The notes under the pieces are model-generated. The model was given only the letters and a program-made list of their open reading frames with translations. It had not been told where the DNA came from and made no database searches. Both the position numbers and the translations under genes were made by a program. Shown one piece after another: positions 1 to 8,580 of a stretch of 64,000 nt of DNA. The DNA comes from DASSJT01 sp035691065. GTDB lineage: Bacteria > Actinomycetota > Actinomycetes > Actinomycetales > Dermatophilaceae. Within the stretch, counting starts at the first letter, position 1; each line of letters starts with the position of its first letter. The DNA is taken from the NCBI GenBank assembly GCA_035691065.1, contig DASSJT010000073.1:1-64000 (forward strand), written 5' to 3'.

Positions 1-596
1 GGGCGGATCTCCTGCGCCGCGAAGATGCCGAGCACCGGCGCGAGGTGCGGGTCGCGGTTCATGAGCTCCAGGTAGCGGGTGAGCTGTTCGACGCCGTCGA
101 TGTCGCCCCGGCGCTTGATCTCGACGGCGACCGACCCGCCCAGGTGGTCGCGGCACAGGATGTCGACCGGGCCGATGGCGGTCATGTACTCCCTTCGCAC
201 CAGCGTGAAGCCCTCGCCCAAGGTGTGGATGTGCTCGGCCAGCAGCCGCTGGAGATGGGCCTCGACGCCGTCCTTGACGAGCCCCGGATCGACCCCGAGG
301 TCGTGGCTGGAGTCGTGGTGCACCTCGTGGATGCGCACCCGCAGCCGGTCGTCGGACTTGGCGTTCTGCACCACCCAGACCTTCGCCACCCCCTCGGCGG
401 CTTCGCTCTCGTCGGGCTCGCCCTCGGCCATGGCGCACGGCGGTGACATCCAGTTGAGCGGCTTGTAGGAGCCCCCGTCGCTGTGCACCAGCACCGACCC
501 GTCGGCCTTGACCACCAACAGCCGGGTGGCGAGGGGGAGGTGGGCGCTCAGCCGCCCGTCGTAGTCCACCGAGCACGTCGCAATCACCAGCCGCAC
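1..596 (-). CDS. nucS: Endonuclease NucS/EndoMS, 3' end cut by window edge
   Basis: Mismatch-specific endonuclease that replaces MutS/MutL in most actinobacteria: it cuts both strands at mismatches and is recruited by the beta clamp. Reading the minus strand from a GTG at 596 gives about 198 codons, and the frame is still open at base 1, so roughly the last 30 residues of a ~225-residue family are missing. The N-terminal DNA-binding half has the usual MRLVIATCSVDY opening and the YKPLNWMSPP stretch at residues 44-53. The nuclease half carries GPVDIL with D145 and VEIK with E159 and K161, matching the D-x13-E-x-K core of the RecB-like fold. The family identification is firm; only the C-terminal clamp-interaction tail cannot be judged. 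Confidence 0.93.
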   Translation of the reverse strand, partial: MRLVIATCSVDYDGRLSAHLPLATRLLVVKADGSVLVHSDGGSYKPLNWMSPPCAMAEGEPDESEAAEGVAKVWVVQNAKSDDRLRVRIHEVHHDSSHDLGVDPGLVKDGVEAHLQRLLAEHIHTLGEGFTLVRREYMTAIGPVDILCRDHLGGSVAVEIKRRGDIDGVEQLTRYLELMNRDPHLAPVLGIFAAQEIR

Positions 597-761
597 AGCG
601 CGCCACTCTACGGGGCCGCCCCGACACCAGGTCGGCAGCGGGCGGAACCGAGGCGGGCTGGGCCTCAGGTCGCGGGGAGCCGTGCCAGCCACCCGGCATA
701 CCGCGTGGCCGTTGCGTCGCCACCAGCCATCGCCCACACTCACAAGTGAGGTGAGTGTGCC

Positions 762-1169
762 GTGTTGGTGTCCGTCCTTGGCAACGTGGTGGGAGTCGTG
801 ATTCTCCTCGGCGCCGCGCTCGTGGCCTTTCGGTGGCTCAACACGGGGCGGCCACCGAGGCTCCTGCGGCCGCTGGTGGACTGGTTTGTCGCGAGGGCGG
901 CGCGACGCAGGCCGGCGCACGAGCCGCTGCCGCCGGTCCTCCTCGGCCTGGAGCTGCGTCGCATGGGTGAGCACATGCGCCAGGTGGAGGCGGGCGACCA
1001 GCCCTCCAAGGCGGAGCGGCTCGCGGTGTGCCGCCTCGCCTACGACCAGGTGCTTCGCGAGTACTGTCGCAGCGTGGGCATTCCCGCGCCCCCGGGAAGC
1101 GGCAGCCTGACTCCCGAGGAGCGGTTCGCCATGGAGTCGGACCTGATCTCCGAGGGCTACGACTGGTGA
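762..1169 (+). CDS. Small membrane-anchored protein of unknown function
   Basis: I do not recognise a named family. The 135-residue product begins with one hydrophobic segment (about residues 3-23, V/L/G-rich) followed by an Arg-rich stretch (WFVARAARRR), so it is probably anchored with the C-terminal ~110 residues in the cytoplasm. The soluble part contains a predicted helical region (LELRRMGEHMRQVEAG, AERLAVCRLAYDQVLREYC). The start is the GTG at 762 because GAGGTG at 747-753 sits at ribosome-binding distance and the hydrophobic segment begins immediately after it. It lies between divergent nucS and a hydrolase gene, with no sign of co-transcription with nucS. Confidence 0.7.
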   Translation: MLVSVLGNVVGVVILLGAALVAFRWLNTGRPPRLLRPLVDWFVARAARRRPAHEPLPPVLLGLELRRMGEHMRQVEAGDQPSKAERLAVCRLAYDQVLREYCRSVGIPAPPGSGSLTPEERFAMESDLISEGYDW

Positions 1170-1230
1170 GGCCCTGAGTCCGAGCGGAATGGCGGTTGGG
1201 CCGAGCGTCCTCCGCGGGCAGGAGCCCCAG

Positions 1231-1992
1231 GTGAGCGGTGCTGTGAGCGAGGAGTTCCTCTCCGGCCCCACCACGGTGGTCGGTCACGGCGGGGACCAGA
1301 TCGAGGCGTATGCCGCCCTACCGACCGGGCCGGGACCGCGTGGCGGGGTCGTGGTGATCCACCACATGCCCGGGTTCGATGACGCGACGAAGGAGATCAC
1401 CCGCCGGTTCGCGTCGATGGGCTATGCCGCCGTCTGTCCCAACCTGCACCATCGCGAGGCGCCAGGCGCCCTGCCCGACGACGCCTCAGCCGCCGTGCGA
1501 GCGGCCGGGGGAGTACCCGACGAGCGGCTCGTGGGCGACGTGGATGGCGCCGCCACCTTTCTGCGCGGGCGCCACGACAGCAACGGGAGAGTCGGCGTGA
1601 TCGGGTTCTGCTCCGGCGCGCGGCAGGCGGTCCTCGCGGCGTGCTCGCTCGACCTGCAGGCCGCGGTCGACTGCTACGGCGCGTACGTGCTCGCGGAACC
1701 GCCCCAGGGCTCCAGCTGGCGGCCCCCGAGCCTGCGCGGATGCCTCCCGAGCCTGTCGGCGCCGCTGCTCGGCCTGTTCGGCCGGGACGACAGGTCGCCC
1801 GCACCGGCCGAGGTCGAGGAGCTCGACCGCGTGCTCACCCACGCGGGCAAGCCGCACGAGTTCCACTCCTTCGACGGGGCGGGCCACGCCTTCTTCGCGC
1901 CCGACCGTCCCTCCTACCGGGTCGAGGCGGCCGTGCAGGGATGGCGTCTCATCCGCGACTTCTTCGCGCGCACCCTCCAGACGGGAGCCTGA
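1231..1992 (+). CDS. Dienelactone hydrolase family protein
   Basis: Alpha/beta hydrolase of the dienelactone hydrolase family, cytoplasmic, probably hydrolysing an ester or lactone; the physiological substrate is not predictable. The family's Cys-Asp-His triad is visible: C127 in GFCSG, D186/D187 in FGRDDRSP and H219 in GAGHAFF. The oxyanion-side HHMPGFD loop follows the first strand. I chose the GTG at 1231 because GGAG at 1221-1224 has good spacing and the conserved region starts soon after; an ATG at 1189 in the same frame would add 14 residues with no clear ribosome-binding site. The next gene begins 3 bases after the stop codon, so the two are likely co-transcribed. Confidence 0.85.
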   Translation: MSGAVSEEFLSGPTTVVGHGGDQIEAYAALPTGPGPRGGVVVIHHMPGFDDATKEITRRFASMGYAAVCPNLHHREAPGALPDDASAAVRAAGGVPDERLVGDVDGAATFLRGRHDSNGRVGVIGFCSGARQAVLAACSLDLQAAVDCYGAYVLAEPPQGSSWRPPSLRGCLPSLSAPLLGLFGRDDRSPAPAEVEELDRVLTHAGKPHEFHSFDGAGHAFFAPDRPSYRVEAAVQGWRLIRDFFARTLQTGA

Positions 1993-1995
1993 GCC

Positions 1996-2295
1996 ATGTG
2001 CACCTATGCCACCGAGCGGCGCACCGTCACCGGCAGCGGAAAGGGGCCGCAGGAATGGCTGGGGGTCACGACGGCCACCGTCTACTTCGACCACCCGGCG
2101 CACGCGATGGCCGACCACACGCTCAACATCGACTTCGCCGACCCCGGACGCGGACCCTCCGCCCGCGTGGCGCTCGAGCTGACCGCCGAGTCGGCCATCG
2201 CCCTGTGCGAGGCCATCGTGAAGACACTGGGGTCAGTGCCGCGGGAGCTGAGCGGCATCGACCCGGGTCGTCTGGCTCCCCTGGCGAGCACCTGA
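1996..2295 (+). CDS. DUF6295-like small conserved protein
   Basis: A 99-residue soluble protein. The MCTYATE opening, the VTTATVYFDHP segment and the HTLNIDFADPGRGPSARVALEL core match what I remember of an actinobacterial family annotated DUF6295, usually found beside dienelactone-hydrolase-type genes. Function is unknown. It starts 3 bases downstream of the hydrolase stop codon and probably shares its transcript. Conserved His, Asp and Tyr residues in the YFDHP block could bind a ligand or metal, but that is only a guess. There is no signal peptide or membrane segment. Confidence 0.65.
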   Translation: MCTYATERRTVTGSGKGPQEWLGVTTATVYFDHPAHAMADHTLNIDFADPGRGPSARVALELTAESAIALCEAIVKTLGSVPRELSGIDPGRLAPLAST

Positions 2296-2396
2296 CCACG
2301 GACACCAGGACCTGACTGGCATGGACCGAACAGGGTGGCGACCGTCACCCCGCCCAGCCCTTCTGACGGCATACCGGCTCTGGGAGACTCGCGGGC

Positions 2397-4175
2397 ATGG
2401 CTCGTGAGTTCAGCAGGGTAGGCGTGGTCGGGCTCGGCACCATGGGTGCCGGCATCGTCGAGGTGTTCGCCCGCAACGGCATCGAGGTCGTGGCGGTCGA
2501 GGTGGACGAGGAGTCGGTCGAGCGGGGCCGCGCACACCTCAAGACGTCGACGGGCCGGGCGGTCAGCCGGGGCAAGATGACCGAGGCCGACGAGCAGGCC
2601 CTGATCGGCCGGATCCACTTCACCGCGAGCCTCGACGACCTGAGCGGCTGCCAGCTGGTGGTCGAAGCCGTGCCTGAGCACCTCGACCTCAAGAAGGAGG
2701 TGTTCGGCAAGATCGACGCGATCGTCGGCCCCGACGCCATCCTCGCCACCAACACCTCTTCGCTGCCGGTGACCGAGATCGCGGTCGCCACGAGCAACCC
2801 CAAGCGCGTCGTGGGCATGCACTTCTTCAACCCCGCCCCGGTGCTGCAGTTCGTCGAGGTCGTCAAGACCGTGGTCACCGAGGACGAGGTCTTCGAGGAC
2901 GTCAAGGCCCTTGCCCAGCGACTGGGCAAGAAGCCGGTCGTCGTCGGCGACAAGGCGGGCTTCATCGCCAACGCGCTGCTGTTCGGCTACCTCAACCACG
3001 CGGTGGCGATGTACGAGGGCAAGTTCGCCACCCGCGAGGACCTCGATGCCGCCATGCGGCTCGGCTGCGGCTACCCCATGGGCCCCCTGCAGCTGCTCGA
3101 CCTCATCGGCCTCGACACGGCCTACGAGATCCTCGACACGATGTACAAGCAGGGCCGCGACCGCCTGCACGCCCCCAGCCCGATCATCAAGCAGATGGTC
3201 AGCGCCGGGCTCAAGGGCCGCAAGACCGGCCGTGGCTTCTACACCTACGCCGCCCCGGGTGTCTCCGAAGTCGTGCCCGACGCCCAGACCCCCACCGACG
3301 GAGCGCCCGAAGGGGTCACCCTGCGTGACATCGCCAGCATCGGTGTCGTGGGCTCGGGCACCATGGCCACGGGCATCATCGAGGTGTTCGCCAAGGCTGG
3401 CTTCCCGGTGACCTACGTCGCGCGGTCCCAGGAGCGGCTTGACGGCGTGCGAGCCGCCGTGCAGAAGTCACTCGCCAAGGCCATCGAGCGCGGCAAGCTC
3501 GATCAGTCGGCCGCCGACGACGTGCTGGCGCGCCTGCACCCGAGTACCTCTCGCGAGGACCTCCGGGCCGCCGACATCGTCGTCGAGGCGATCACCGAGG
3601 ACCTGACGCTCAAGCAGGACCTCTTCCGCGACCTCGACCGGATCTGCAAGCCGGGTGCCATCCTCGCCACGACGACCAGCTCGCTGCCCATCGTCGAGTG
3701 CGCCCGGGTCACCTCCCGCCCCCGGGACGTCGTCGGCATGCACTTCTTCAACCCGGCCCAGGTCATGCGCCTGGTCGAGGTCGTCCACACGGTCTCGACC
3801 GCTGACGAGGTCACCGCCACGGTCGAGGACCTGTGCGCCAAGCTGGGCAAGCACGCCGTGACCTGCGGCGACCGCGCCGGCTTCATCGTCAACGCGCTGC
3901 TGTTCCCCTACCTCAACGACGCGATCAAGATGCTCAGCGCCAACTACGCCACGGCCGATGACATCGACACCGCGATGAAGACGGGCTGTGGCCTGCCGAT
4001 GGGGCCGTTCGAGCTGCTCGACGTGGTGGGGCTCGACGTCTCGCTCGCGATCCAGCGGGAGCTGTACCTCGAGTTCCGCGAGCCCGGCTTCGCCCCCGCC
4101 CCACTGCTGGAGCACCTGGTCACGGCCGGCTACCTCGGCCGCAAGACCGGGCGCGGGTTCCGCACCTACGCCTGA
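2397..4175 (+). CDS. Double-headed 3-hydroxyacyl-CoA dehydrogenase
   Basis: NAD(P)-dependent oxidation or reduction of 3-hydroxyacyl-CoA, such as 3-hydroxybutyryl-CoA. The 592-residue product is an internal duplication: two full copies of the ~285-residue enzyme joined by a short linker near residues 290-312. Each copy has its own Rossmann motif (GLGTMGAG at 12-19 and GSGTMATG near 318), its own GMHFFNP catalytic-histidine block (near 140 and 447) and its own C-terminal dimer domain ending GRKTGRGF-TYA. Both halves keep these residues, so both may be active. Single-domain relatives are ~285 residues; fused pairs occur in actinobacteria. The ATG at 2397 directly precedes the first strand. A strong hairpin terminator follows the stop codon. 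Confidence 0.92.
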   Translation: MAREFSRVGVVGLGTMGAGIVEVFARNGIEVVAVEVDEESVERGRAHLKTSTGRAVSRGKMTEADEQALIGRIHFTASLDDLSGCQLVVEAVPEHLDLKKEVFGKIDAIVGPDAILATNTSSLPVTEIAVATSNPKRVVGMHFFNPAPVLQFVEVVKTVVTEDEVFEDVKALAQRLGKKPVVVGDKAGFIANALLFGYLNHAVAMYEGKFATREDLDAAMRLGCGYPMGPLQLLDLIGLDTAYEILDTMYKQGRDRLHAPSPIIKQMVSAGLKGRKTGRGFYTYAAPGVSEVVPDAQTPTDGAPEGVTLRDIASIGVVGSGTMATGIIEVFAKAGFPVTYVARSQERLDGVRAAVQKSLAKAIERGKLDQSAADDVLARLHPSTSREDLRAADIVVEAITEDLTLKQDLFRDLDRICKPGAILATTTSSLPIVECARVTSRPRDVVGMHFFNPAQVMRLVEVVHTVSTADEVTATVEDLCAKLGKHAVTCGDRAGFIVNALLFPYLNDAIKMLSANYATADDIDTAMKTGCGLPMGPFELLDVVGLDVSLAIQRELYLEFREPGFAPAPLLEHLVTAGYLGRKTGRGFRTYA

Positions 4176-4530
4176 ACCGCCGGAACGGCCGCTCGAACAG
4201 CCGCCTGGAGCAACCGCCCGGGACAACCCCCGGAACTGGGGGGTATGCCGGGAGTCGGCTCCTGGCATACCCCCAGTTCCCGCGGTGGGCGGGGTCCGCG
4301 ACCACCCGCACCCACTGGCCACCCGGCATACCGCTGGATTTGGCAATGTCTTTGCCAAAACTTGACCTTCGTCGAGCAACCTGAGGACCACCCAGCGGCG
4401 TCCCTGGAGGTGCGGGCGCTGGAGGGGGCGTCCGCGGCGTGGGGACCGCGTGGGGCGGCAGCGCAGGGGGTGCTGCCGCCCCATCCGTCTGCGGGCGGGC
4501 TGTGGGGTCCCGAAGTGCCAGAATGAGCGC
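4176..4530. other. 355-base gene-free region with terminator and AT-rich dyad
   Basis: No convincing gene. Apart from the hairpin at 4232-4280, it holds a third GGCATAC copy at 4325-4331. It also holds an AT-rich perfect inverted repeat with arms TTTGGCAA (4339-4346) and TTGCCAAA (4352-4359) and a 5-base spacer. The dyad is followed by TTGACC at 4362. That is a plausible operator and promoter for the small zinc-ribbon gene at 4531, though no clear -10 box is visible. Confidence 0.5.
4232..4280 (+). terminator. Long hairpin terminator after the dehydrogenase gene
   Basis: Arms 4232-4254 and 4259-4280 pair over 22 bases with one bulged G and one G-T mismatch that would be a wobble in RNA. The loop is TCGG, a very stable tetraloop type. 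The stem contains GTATGCC on one arm and GGCATAC on the other. No T-run follows, which is common for actinobacterial terminators. Confidence 0.75.
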
Positions 4531-4830
4531 ATGCCCCGAGCCAACCGTCGTCGCCGCGACGACGTGCCGCTCGACCTCGACCGCCTTAGGGGCGGGATCC
4601 CCCAGCGTGAGCCGTATGCCGGCGGCGAGTGGTTCGTGCGCCGCCTTGCCGGCGCCTCATCCGAGCGCTCGTACCTGTGCCCGGGGTGCCAGCAGCAGGT
4701 CGCCGCCGGCACCGCGCACGTCGTCGTGTGGCCGGCCGAAGGCGCCGGCGGGGTCGAGGACCGACGGCACTGGCACAGCCCCTGCTGGGCCGCACGCGAC
4801 CGCCGACACTCCCGAGGTGCCATTCGTTGA
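4531..4830 (+). CDS. Small zinc-ribbon-like conserved protein
   Basis: A 99-residue basic protein: an Arg-rich start (MPRANRRRRDD), a conserved GGEWFVRRLAGASS segment, then CPGC followed by HVVVWP and RRHWHSPCW. The CPGC pair plus the later His/Cys cluster (H-W-H and C) looks like a zinc-binding module. Homologues across actinobacteria are often loosely labelled ATP/GTP-binding protein; I see no P-loop here, so that label is not supported. The ATG at 4531 was chosen over upstream in-frame starts because the conserved sequence begins there. Its TGA overlaps the probable TTG start of the following hydrolase, suggesting translational coupling. Confidence 0.75.
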   Translation: MPRANRRRRDDVPLDLDRLRGGIPQREPYAGGEWFVRRLAGASSERSYLCPGCQQQVAAGTAHVVVWPAEGAGGVEDRRHWHSPCWAARDRRHSRGAIR

Positions 4831-5678
4831 CACATCACCAGGCCCGCGGCCGGACGGGTGACCGGGCTCAAGGATCGCCCGGTGACCCGGTCCGTCACCA
4901 GCCCCGACATCATGCGTCCGGCACGCACCAGATCCGGGCCGGCTCGATCCTGCCGGCCCGCCGCCAGGATGTGGAGCTGCACACCGCCGACGGCCTGGTC
5001 CTCGTGGGAGAGCTCGCCCTGCCCCCCGAGCGCGACCCCGTGGCCACACTGGTCACGCTCCACCCCCTGCCCACCCACGGCGGGTTCATGGACAGCCACG
5101 TCTTCAAGAAGGCGTCCTACCGCCTCCCGGCCCTGGCCGACGTCGCGGTGCTCCGGTTCAACCTGCGGGGCGTGACGTCGCCGCGGGGGACGTCGCAGGG
5201 AACGTTCGACGGCGCCGTGTCGGAGCGCTTCGACGTGGCGGCCGCGGTCGAGTACGCCGAGTTCCACGAGGAGCCGCCGCTCCCGCAGCGCTGGCTGATG
5301 GGGTGGTCCTTCGGCACCGACCTGGCGCTGATGTACGGCTGCGACCCCTCGGTCGACGGCGCCATCCTGCTCAGCCCGCCACTGCGCTACTCCAGTCCGG
5401 AGCACCTGCAGGTGTGGGCCGACTCCGGCAAGCCGGTGGTGGCGCTGGTGCCTGAGTTCGACGACTACCTTCGGCCGGCCGAGGCGCGGACCCGGTTCGG
5501 AGCGATCCCGCAGGCGGTGGTCGTCGGCGTCGACGGCGCGAAGCACCTGTGGGTCGGGGAGCCCTACGTGCAGCGTGTGCTCAACGAGGTCGTGGCGCGG
5601 GTGGCCCCGGGTCGCGAGCCCCTTCCGACGACGTGGGCCGGTCCGATGGACAAGGAGCCCTCGCCCCTCGTCCGCTGA
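4827..5678 (+). CDS. Alpha/beta hydrolase (possible frameshift near start)
   Basis: Serine hydrolase of the alpha/beta fold. Clear family features are the LHPLPTHGGFMDSHV block after the first strand, the nucleophile elbow GWSFGTD, an acidic loop VPEFDDYLRP and a late histidine in GAKHLWVGE. The 5' end is uncertain. Conserved sequence starts near codon 4940, yet this frame has no ATG or GTG close upstream; the nearest start is TTG at 4827, overlapping the previous stop codon. The +1 frame offers GTG at 4881 reading VTRSVTSPDI up to about 4911, which would join this frame if one base were added. The gene may therefore carry a small frameshift or sequencing error there. The substrate is unknown. 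Confidence 0.75.
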   Translation: MTHHQARGRTGDRAQGSPGDPVRHQPRHHASGTHQIRAGSILPARRQDVELHTADGLVLVGELALPPERDPVATLVTLHPLPTHGGFMDSHVFKKASYRLPALADVAVLRFNLRGVTSPRGTSQGTFDGAVSERFDVAAAVEYAEFHEEPPLPQRWLMGWSFGTDLALMYGCDPSVDGAILLSPPLRYSSPEHLQVWADSGKPVVALVPEFDDYLRPAEARTRFGAIPQAVVVGVDGAKHLWVGEPYVQRVLNEVVARVAPGREPLPTTWAGPMDKEPSPLVR

Positions 5679-5733
5679 GCCGGTGAACCGCCGCCACGGT
5701 CCATTCCGACGGAATCGGCGTAGCGTGAGGGCT

Positions 5734-6237
5734 GTGACCAGCAGCGACATCATCGTCGTGACGGGTGCCTGCGGCTCGGGCAAGACCTCCATCGGCCGTT
5801 CCATCGCAGCCGCGACCGGCTGGGACTATGTCGAGGGCGACTCCTTCCTCACGCCGGCCGAGCGGGTCGAGTTCGAGGCCGGGCGCCTCTCCGAGATGGA
5901 CTACGAGCGGTGGCTGCGGGCCGTTGGCCACTGGTGCGACGGCTACGAGAAGACCGGCCGCAGTGCCGTCGTCGCCTGCTCGGCGCTCACCAGGCAGCAC
6001 CGGGACCTCCTGCGCGAGGGGCGTCCCGACGTGAGGTTCTGCCACCTCACTGCGGACCGGCAAACCCTGCGGACCCGGGCCGGCGAGCCCGGCGCTCGCC
6101 ACCTTCGCGCCGACCTGCGGGCGCTCGAGCCGCTCGGTCACGACGAGCACGGCGCGACCGTCTCGACCGTCGGGGTCGACGACGACGTCGCTCGGTGGGC
6201 GCTGGCGGCCCTGGGCCTGGACCCCGGCCACTCCTAG
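5734..6237 (+). CDS. Gluconokinase-like P-loop kinase
   Basis: Probable gluconate kinase (gluconate + ATP to 6-phosphogluconate) of the thermoresistant GntK type, cytoplasmic, 167 residues, which is usual for the family. The P-loop reads GACGSGKTS at about residues 10-18 and is followed by GWDYVEGDSF, the substrate-side Asp block of this family. CSALTRQHRDLLR corresponds to the conserved CSALK..YRD..R segment. The usual GHFMP-type lid motif is replaced by GARHLRADL, so the substrate could differ. The GTG at 5734 is chosen because the first beta strand follows directly; the longer open frame upstream overlaps the hydrolase gene. Confidence 0.78.
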   Translation: MTSSDIIVVTGACGSGKTSIGRSIAAATGWDYVEGDSFLTPAERVEFEAGRLSEMDYERWLRAVGHWCDGYEKTGRSAVVACSALTRQHRDLLREGRPDVRFCHLTADRQTLRTRAGEPGARHLRADLRALEPLGHDEHGATVSTVGVDDDVARWALAALGLDPGHS

Positions 6238-6394
6238 CAGCGCCGGCAAGGCGTGGGTCGTTCGCGGTCGCGCGCGTCCGAACCCGGCGTCAGCCGCGTG
6301 GGGCCGCCCTCAGACAACGTTCAGCATGAACAGCGATGATGGCCCCGCCCCTCGCGCCAGGCGCATGATGGGACGAGAGACCGAGGAGGCCCAC

Positions 6395-7585
6395 ATGGCC
6401 GTGATGCTGTCCCGGCCGGCGCTGCGCTGGCTGGTACCGGTGAGTCTGGCGGCCGTGGCCGTCGGCGGGGGCGCGGCGACGCGGTCGATCAGCGCCTCGG
6501 CCGACCCCAGCCTGCCGCAGCGCAGCGCCGCCCAGCTGCTGGTCGACGTGCAGCAGGCGCGGCTGGACGCCATCTCCGGGACCGTGGTGGCGGGCGCCGA
6601 CCTCGGCTTGCCGAAGCTGCCCGCCATCGGGGGCCGGGGTAGCGCCGACCTCACCGCGCTGCTGTCCGGCTCCCACACGCTGCGGGTCTGGTATGCCGGG
6701 CCGGACAAGGCCCGGATCGCGCTGCTCGGCACCCTGGGCGAGTCGGACATCATCGCCAAGGGGCGGGATGTGTGGATCTGGTCCAGCGACCAGAAGACGG
6801 CGGTGCACCGCACGCTGCCGGCCGAGAAGGGCCCAGCGCGCCCGCTGCCGCGCGGGTTGCCGAAGACCCCGCAGGAGGCCGCCGACCAGGCTCTCGCCGC
6901 GCTCGGCCCGAGCACGGCGGTCAGCACCGACGGCACCGCCGTGGTGGCCGGTCGGCCGGCCTATGAGCTCGTCCTCACCCCGCGCGACACCGCGTCGCTG
7001 GTGTCCTCGGTGCGCATCGCCATCGACGGCACGAAGCACGTCCCGCTGCGGGTCCAGGTCTACGCCCGTGGCCACGCGGACCCAGCCGCCGAGATCGGGT
7101 TCACCGACGTCAGCTTCGCCCGTCCGGACGCGGCCCGGTTCAACTTCACTCCGCCGCCAGGCACGAAGGTCACTGAGGCGGGAAACGCGGGTACGGCCAC
7201 GCCGGCCCCCAGCACTCGGCTGACCCCGCCGGTTCCGGGCCACACCGCTCGGCCGGAGTCCCGGGGACCGGCGCCTGTGGTGCTCGGCACGGGCTGGACG
7301 GCTGTCGTCGTCGCCCGCCAGCCGACAGGTGCGACCCAGCTGCCGGACCCCGGCACCAGCCCGCGAACCGACGCGCCCGGCAGCCTCGACGCCCTTCCCG
7401 CTCGCATCCTCGCGGCACTCCCGCACGTCAGTGGCTCGTGGGGCTCCGGTCGGCTGCTGTCCAGCCGGCTGTTCTCCGTCCTGGTCACCGACGACGGCCG
7501 GGTGCTGGCCGGCGCGGTGAGCCCGGACCGGCTGTACGCGGCGGCCGCGGACCCCAAGGCCCAGGCGCTGAGGACCACTGGGTGA
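6395..7585 (+). CDS. LolA-like exported protein (DUF2092 type)
   Basis: A 396-residue protein with an N-terminal signal or anchor (ALRWLVPVSLAAVAVGGGAA, ~residues 9-28). A LolA/LppX-like domain follows, of the kind that binds acyl chains in a half-barrel: LRVWYAGPDKARIALLGTLGESDIIAKGRDVWIWSS. The middle part (VSSVRIAID..HVPLRVQVYARG..ADPAAEIGFTDVSFARP) is typical of DUF2092/sigma-E regulatory-like proteins. The ATG at 6395 follows GAGGAG at 6382-6387, better than the open frame's first ATG at 6326. Its stop codon overlaps the GTG of the ABC ATPase, so the three genes 6395-9451 form one operon, probably handling a lipid or cell-envelope molecule. A GTTCA-GCA-TGAAC dyad lies at 6319-6331 upstream. 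Confidence 0.75.
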   Translation: MAVMLSRPALRWLVPVSLAAVAVGGGAATRSISASADPSLPQRSAAQLLVDVQQARLDAISGTVVAGADLGLPKLPAIGGRGSADLTALLSGSHTLRVWYAGPDKARIALLGTLGESDIIAKGRDVWIWSSDQKTAVHRTLPAEKGPARPLPRGLPKTPQEAADQALAALGPSTAVSTDGTAVVAGRPAYELVLTPRDTASLVSSVRIAIDGTKHVPLRVQVYARGHADPAAEIGFTDVSFARPDAARFNFTPPPGTKVTEAGNAGTATPAPSTRLTPPVPGHTARPESRGPAPVVLGTGWTAVVVARQPTGATQLPDPGTSPRTDAPGSLDALPARILAALPHVSGSWGSGRLLSSRLFSVLVTDDGRVLAGAVSPDRLYAAAADPKAQALRTTG

Positions 7586-8580
7586 CGGCTCAGGCCGTAC
7601 CGGCCGGCGCCGACTCCGTGGCGGTGCCGGCCGGTACGCAGCCGAGGGAGCCGGTCGCGGTCGGCAGCACGGGGCTGACCAAGCGGTTCCGGGGCGGGCA
7701 GGTGGCCGTGAACACGATCGACCTGGCGGTGCCGTACGGGAGCATCTACGGCTTCCTCGGGCCCAACGGTTCGGGCAAGACCACCACCATCCGGCTCCTG
7801 CTGGGCCTGATCCGCGCGACCGCCGGCGGCCACACCCTTCTCGGCTCGCCGATGCCGGCCGGTGCCGGCATGGTGCTTCCTCGGGTCGGCGCGTTGGTCG
7901 AGGGCCCGGCGTTCCACCCGTATCTGTCGGGGCGGGCCAACCTGGCCCGGCTGGACGCGGGCGACCGTACGGTCGAACCCCGCACCGCGGCGGTGCGGAT
8001 CGACGCGGCGCTGGACCGGGTCGGGCTGCTGGCGGCCGCCAAGAAGCGCTACCGGGCGTACTCCCTGGGCATGCGCCAGCGGCTGGCCATCGCCTCGACC
8101 CTGCTGCGCCCCCGCGACCTGCTCATCCTCGACGAGCCGACCAACGGCCTGGACCCACAGGGCACCCGGGAGGTGCGAGCCCTGCTGCACAGCCTGCGCA
8201 GCGGCGGGACGACCGTCCTGCTGTCCACCCACCTGCTCTCCGAGGTCGAGCAGATCTGCACCCACGTCGGAGTCATGCACCTGGGCCGGCTGGTGGCGCA
8301 GGGGTCGCTGGACGACCTGCGCGCCCGTACCGCGCCCCGGGTCGAGGTGGTCACGGCGGAGCCGGAGGCGGCCCTGCGGACCGTCGGCGCACTGGGCCTC
8401 GCCGAGGCGGAGCGGGATGGACAGACGGTGACCGCACTGCTGGGCGCCGTCGCTCCGGAGAAGGTGGTGGCCGCCCTGGTCGGCGACGACGTGCCGGTGC
8501 GCGGGTTCGCCGTGCGCGCGGCCGACCTCGAGGAGATGTTCGTGGGGCTGACCGGGGAGGGCTTCGATGTCAGCGGTTGA
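7582..8580 (+). CDS. ABC transporter ATP-binding protein
   Basis: Cytoplasmic ATPase of an exporter, 332 residues. Walker A GPNGSGKTT, signature YSLGMRQRLA (the SLGM variant common in drug and antibiotic exporters of the DrrA/CcmA class), Walker B LLILDEP and the H-loop STHLLSEVE are all intact. The C-terminal ~80 residues (VEVVTAEPEAALRTVGAL...) form the usual small regulatory domain. The GTG start at 7582 overlaps the previous stop codon by the GTGA arrangement. It overlaps the permease gene by 14 bases, so the two proteins are surely partners. The substrate is not evident; the LolA-like gene in front suggests a lipidic cargo. Confidence 0.92.
   Translation: MTAQAVPAGADSVAVPAGTQPREPVAVGSTGLTKRFRGGQVAVNTIDLAVPYGSIYGFLGPNGSGKTTTIRLLLGLIRATAGGHTLLGSPMPAGAGMVLPRVGALVEGPAFHPYLSGRANLARLDAGDRTVEPRTAAVRIDAALDRVGLLAAAKKRYRAYSLGMRQRLAIASTLLRPRDLLILDEPTNGLDPQGTREVRALLHSLRSGGTTVLLSTHLLSEVEQICTHVGVMHLGRLVAQGSLDDLRARTAPRVEVVTAEPEAALRTVGALGLAEAERDGQTVTALLGAVAPEKVVAALVGDDVPVRGFAVRAADLEEMFVGLTGEGFDVSG

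Noticed and set aside
45..468. Plus-strand open frames at the left end
   Set aside because: They are antisense to nucS, whose protein family is clear on the minus strand.
3468..5804. A 778-codon minus-strand open frame opposite the dehydrogenase, zinc-ribbon and hydrolase genes
   Set aside because: Composition is Arg/Gly/His-rich with no recognisable domain, and it opposes three genes with clear family motifs.
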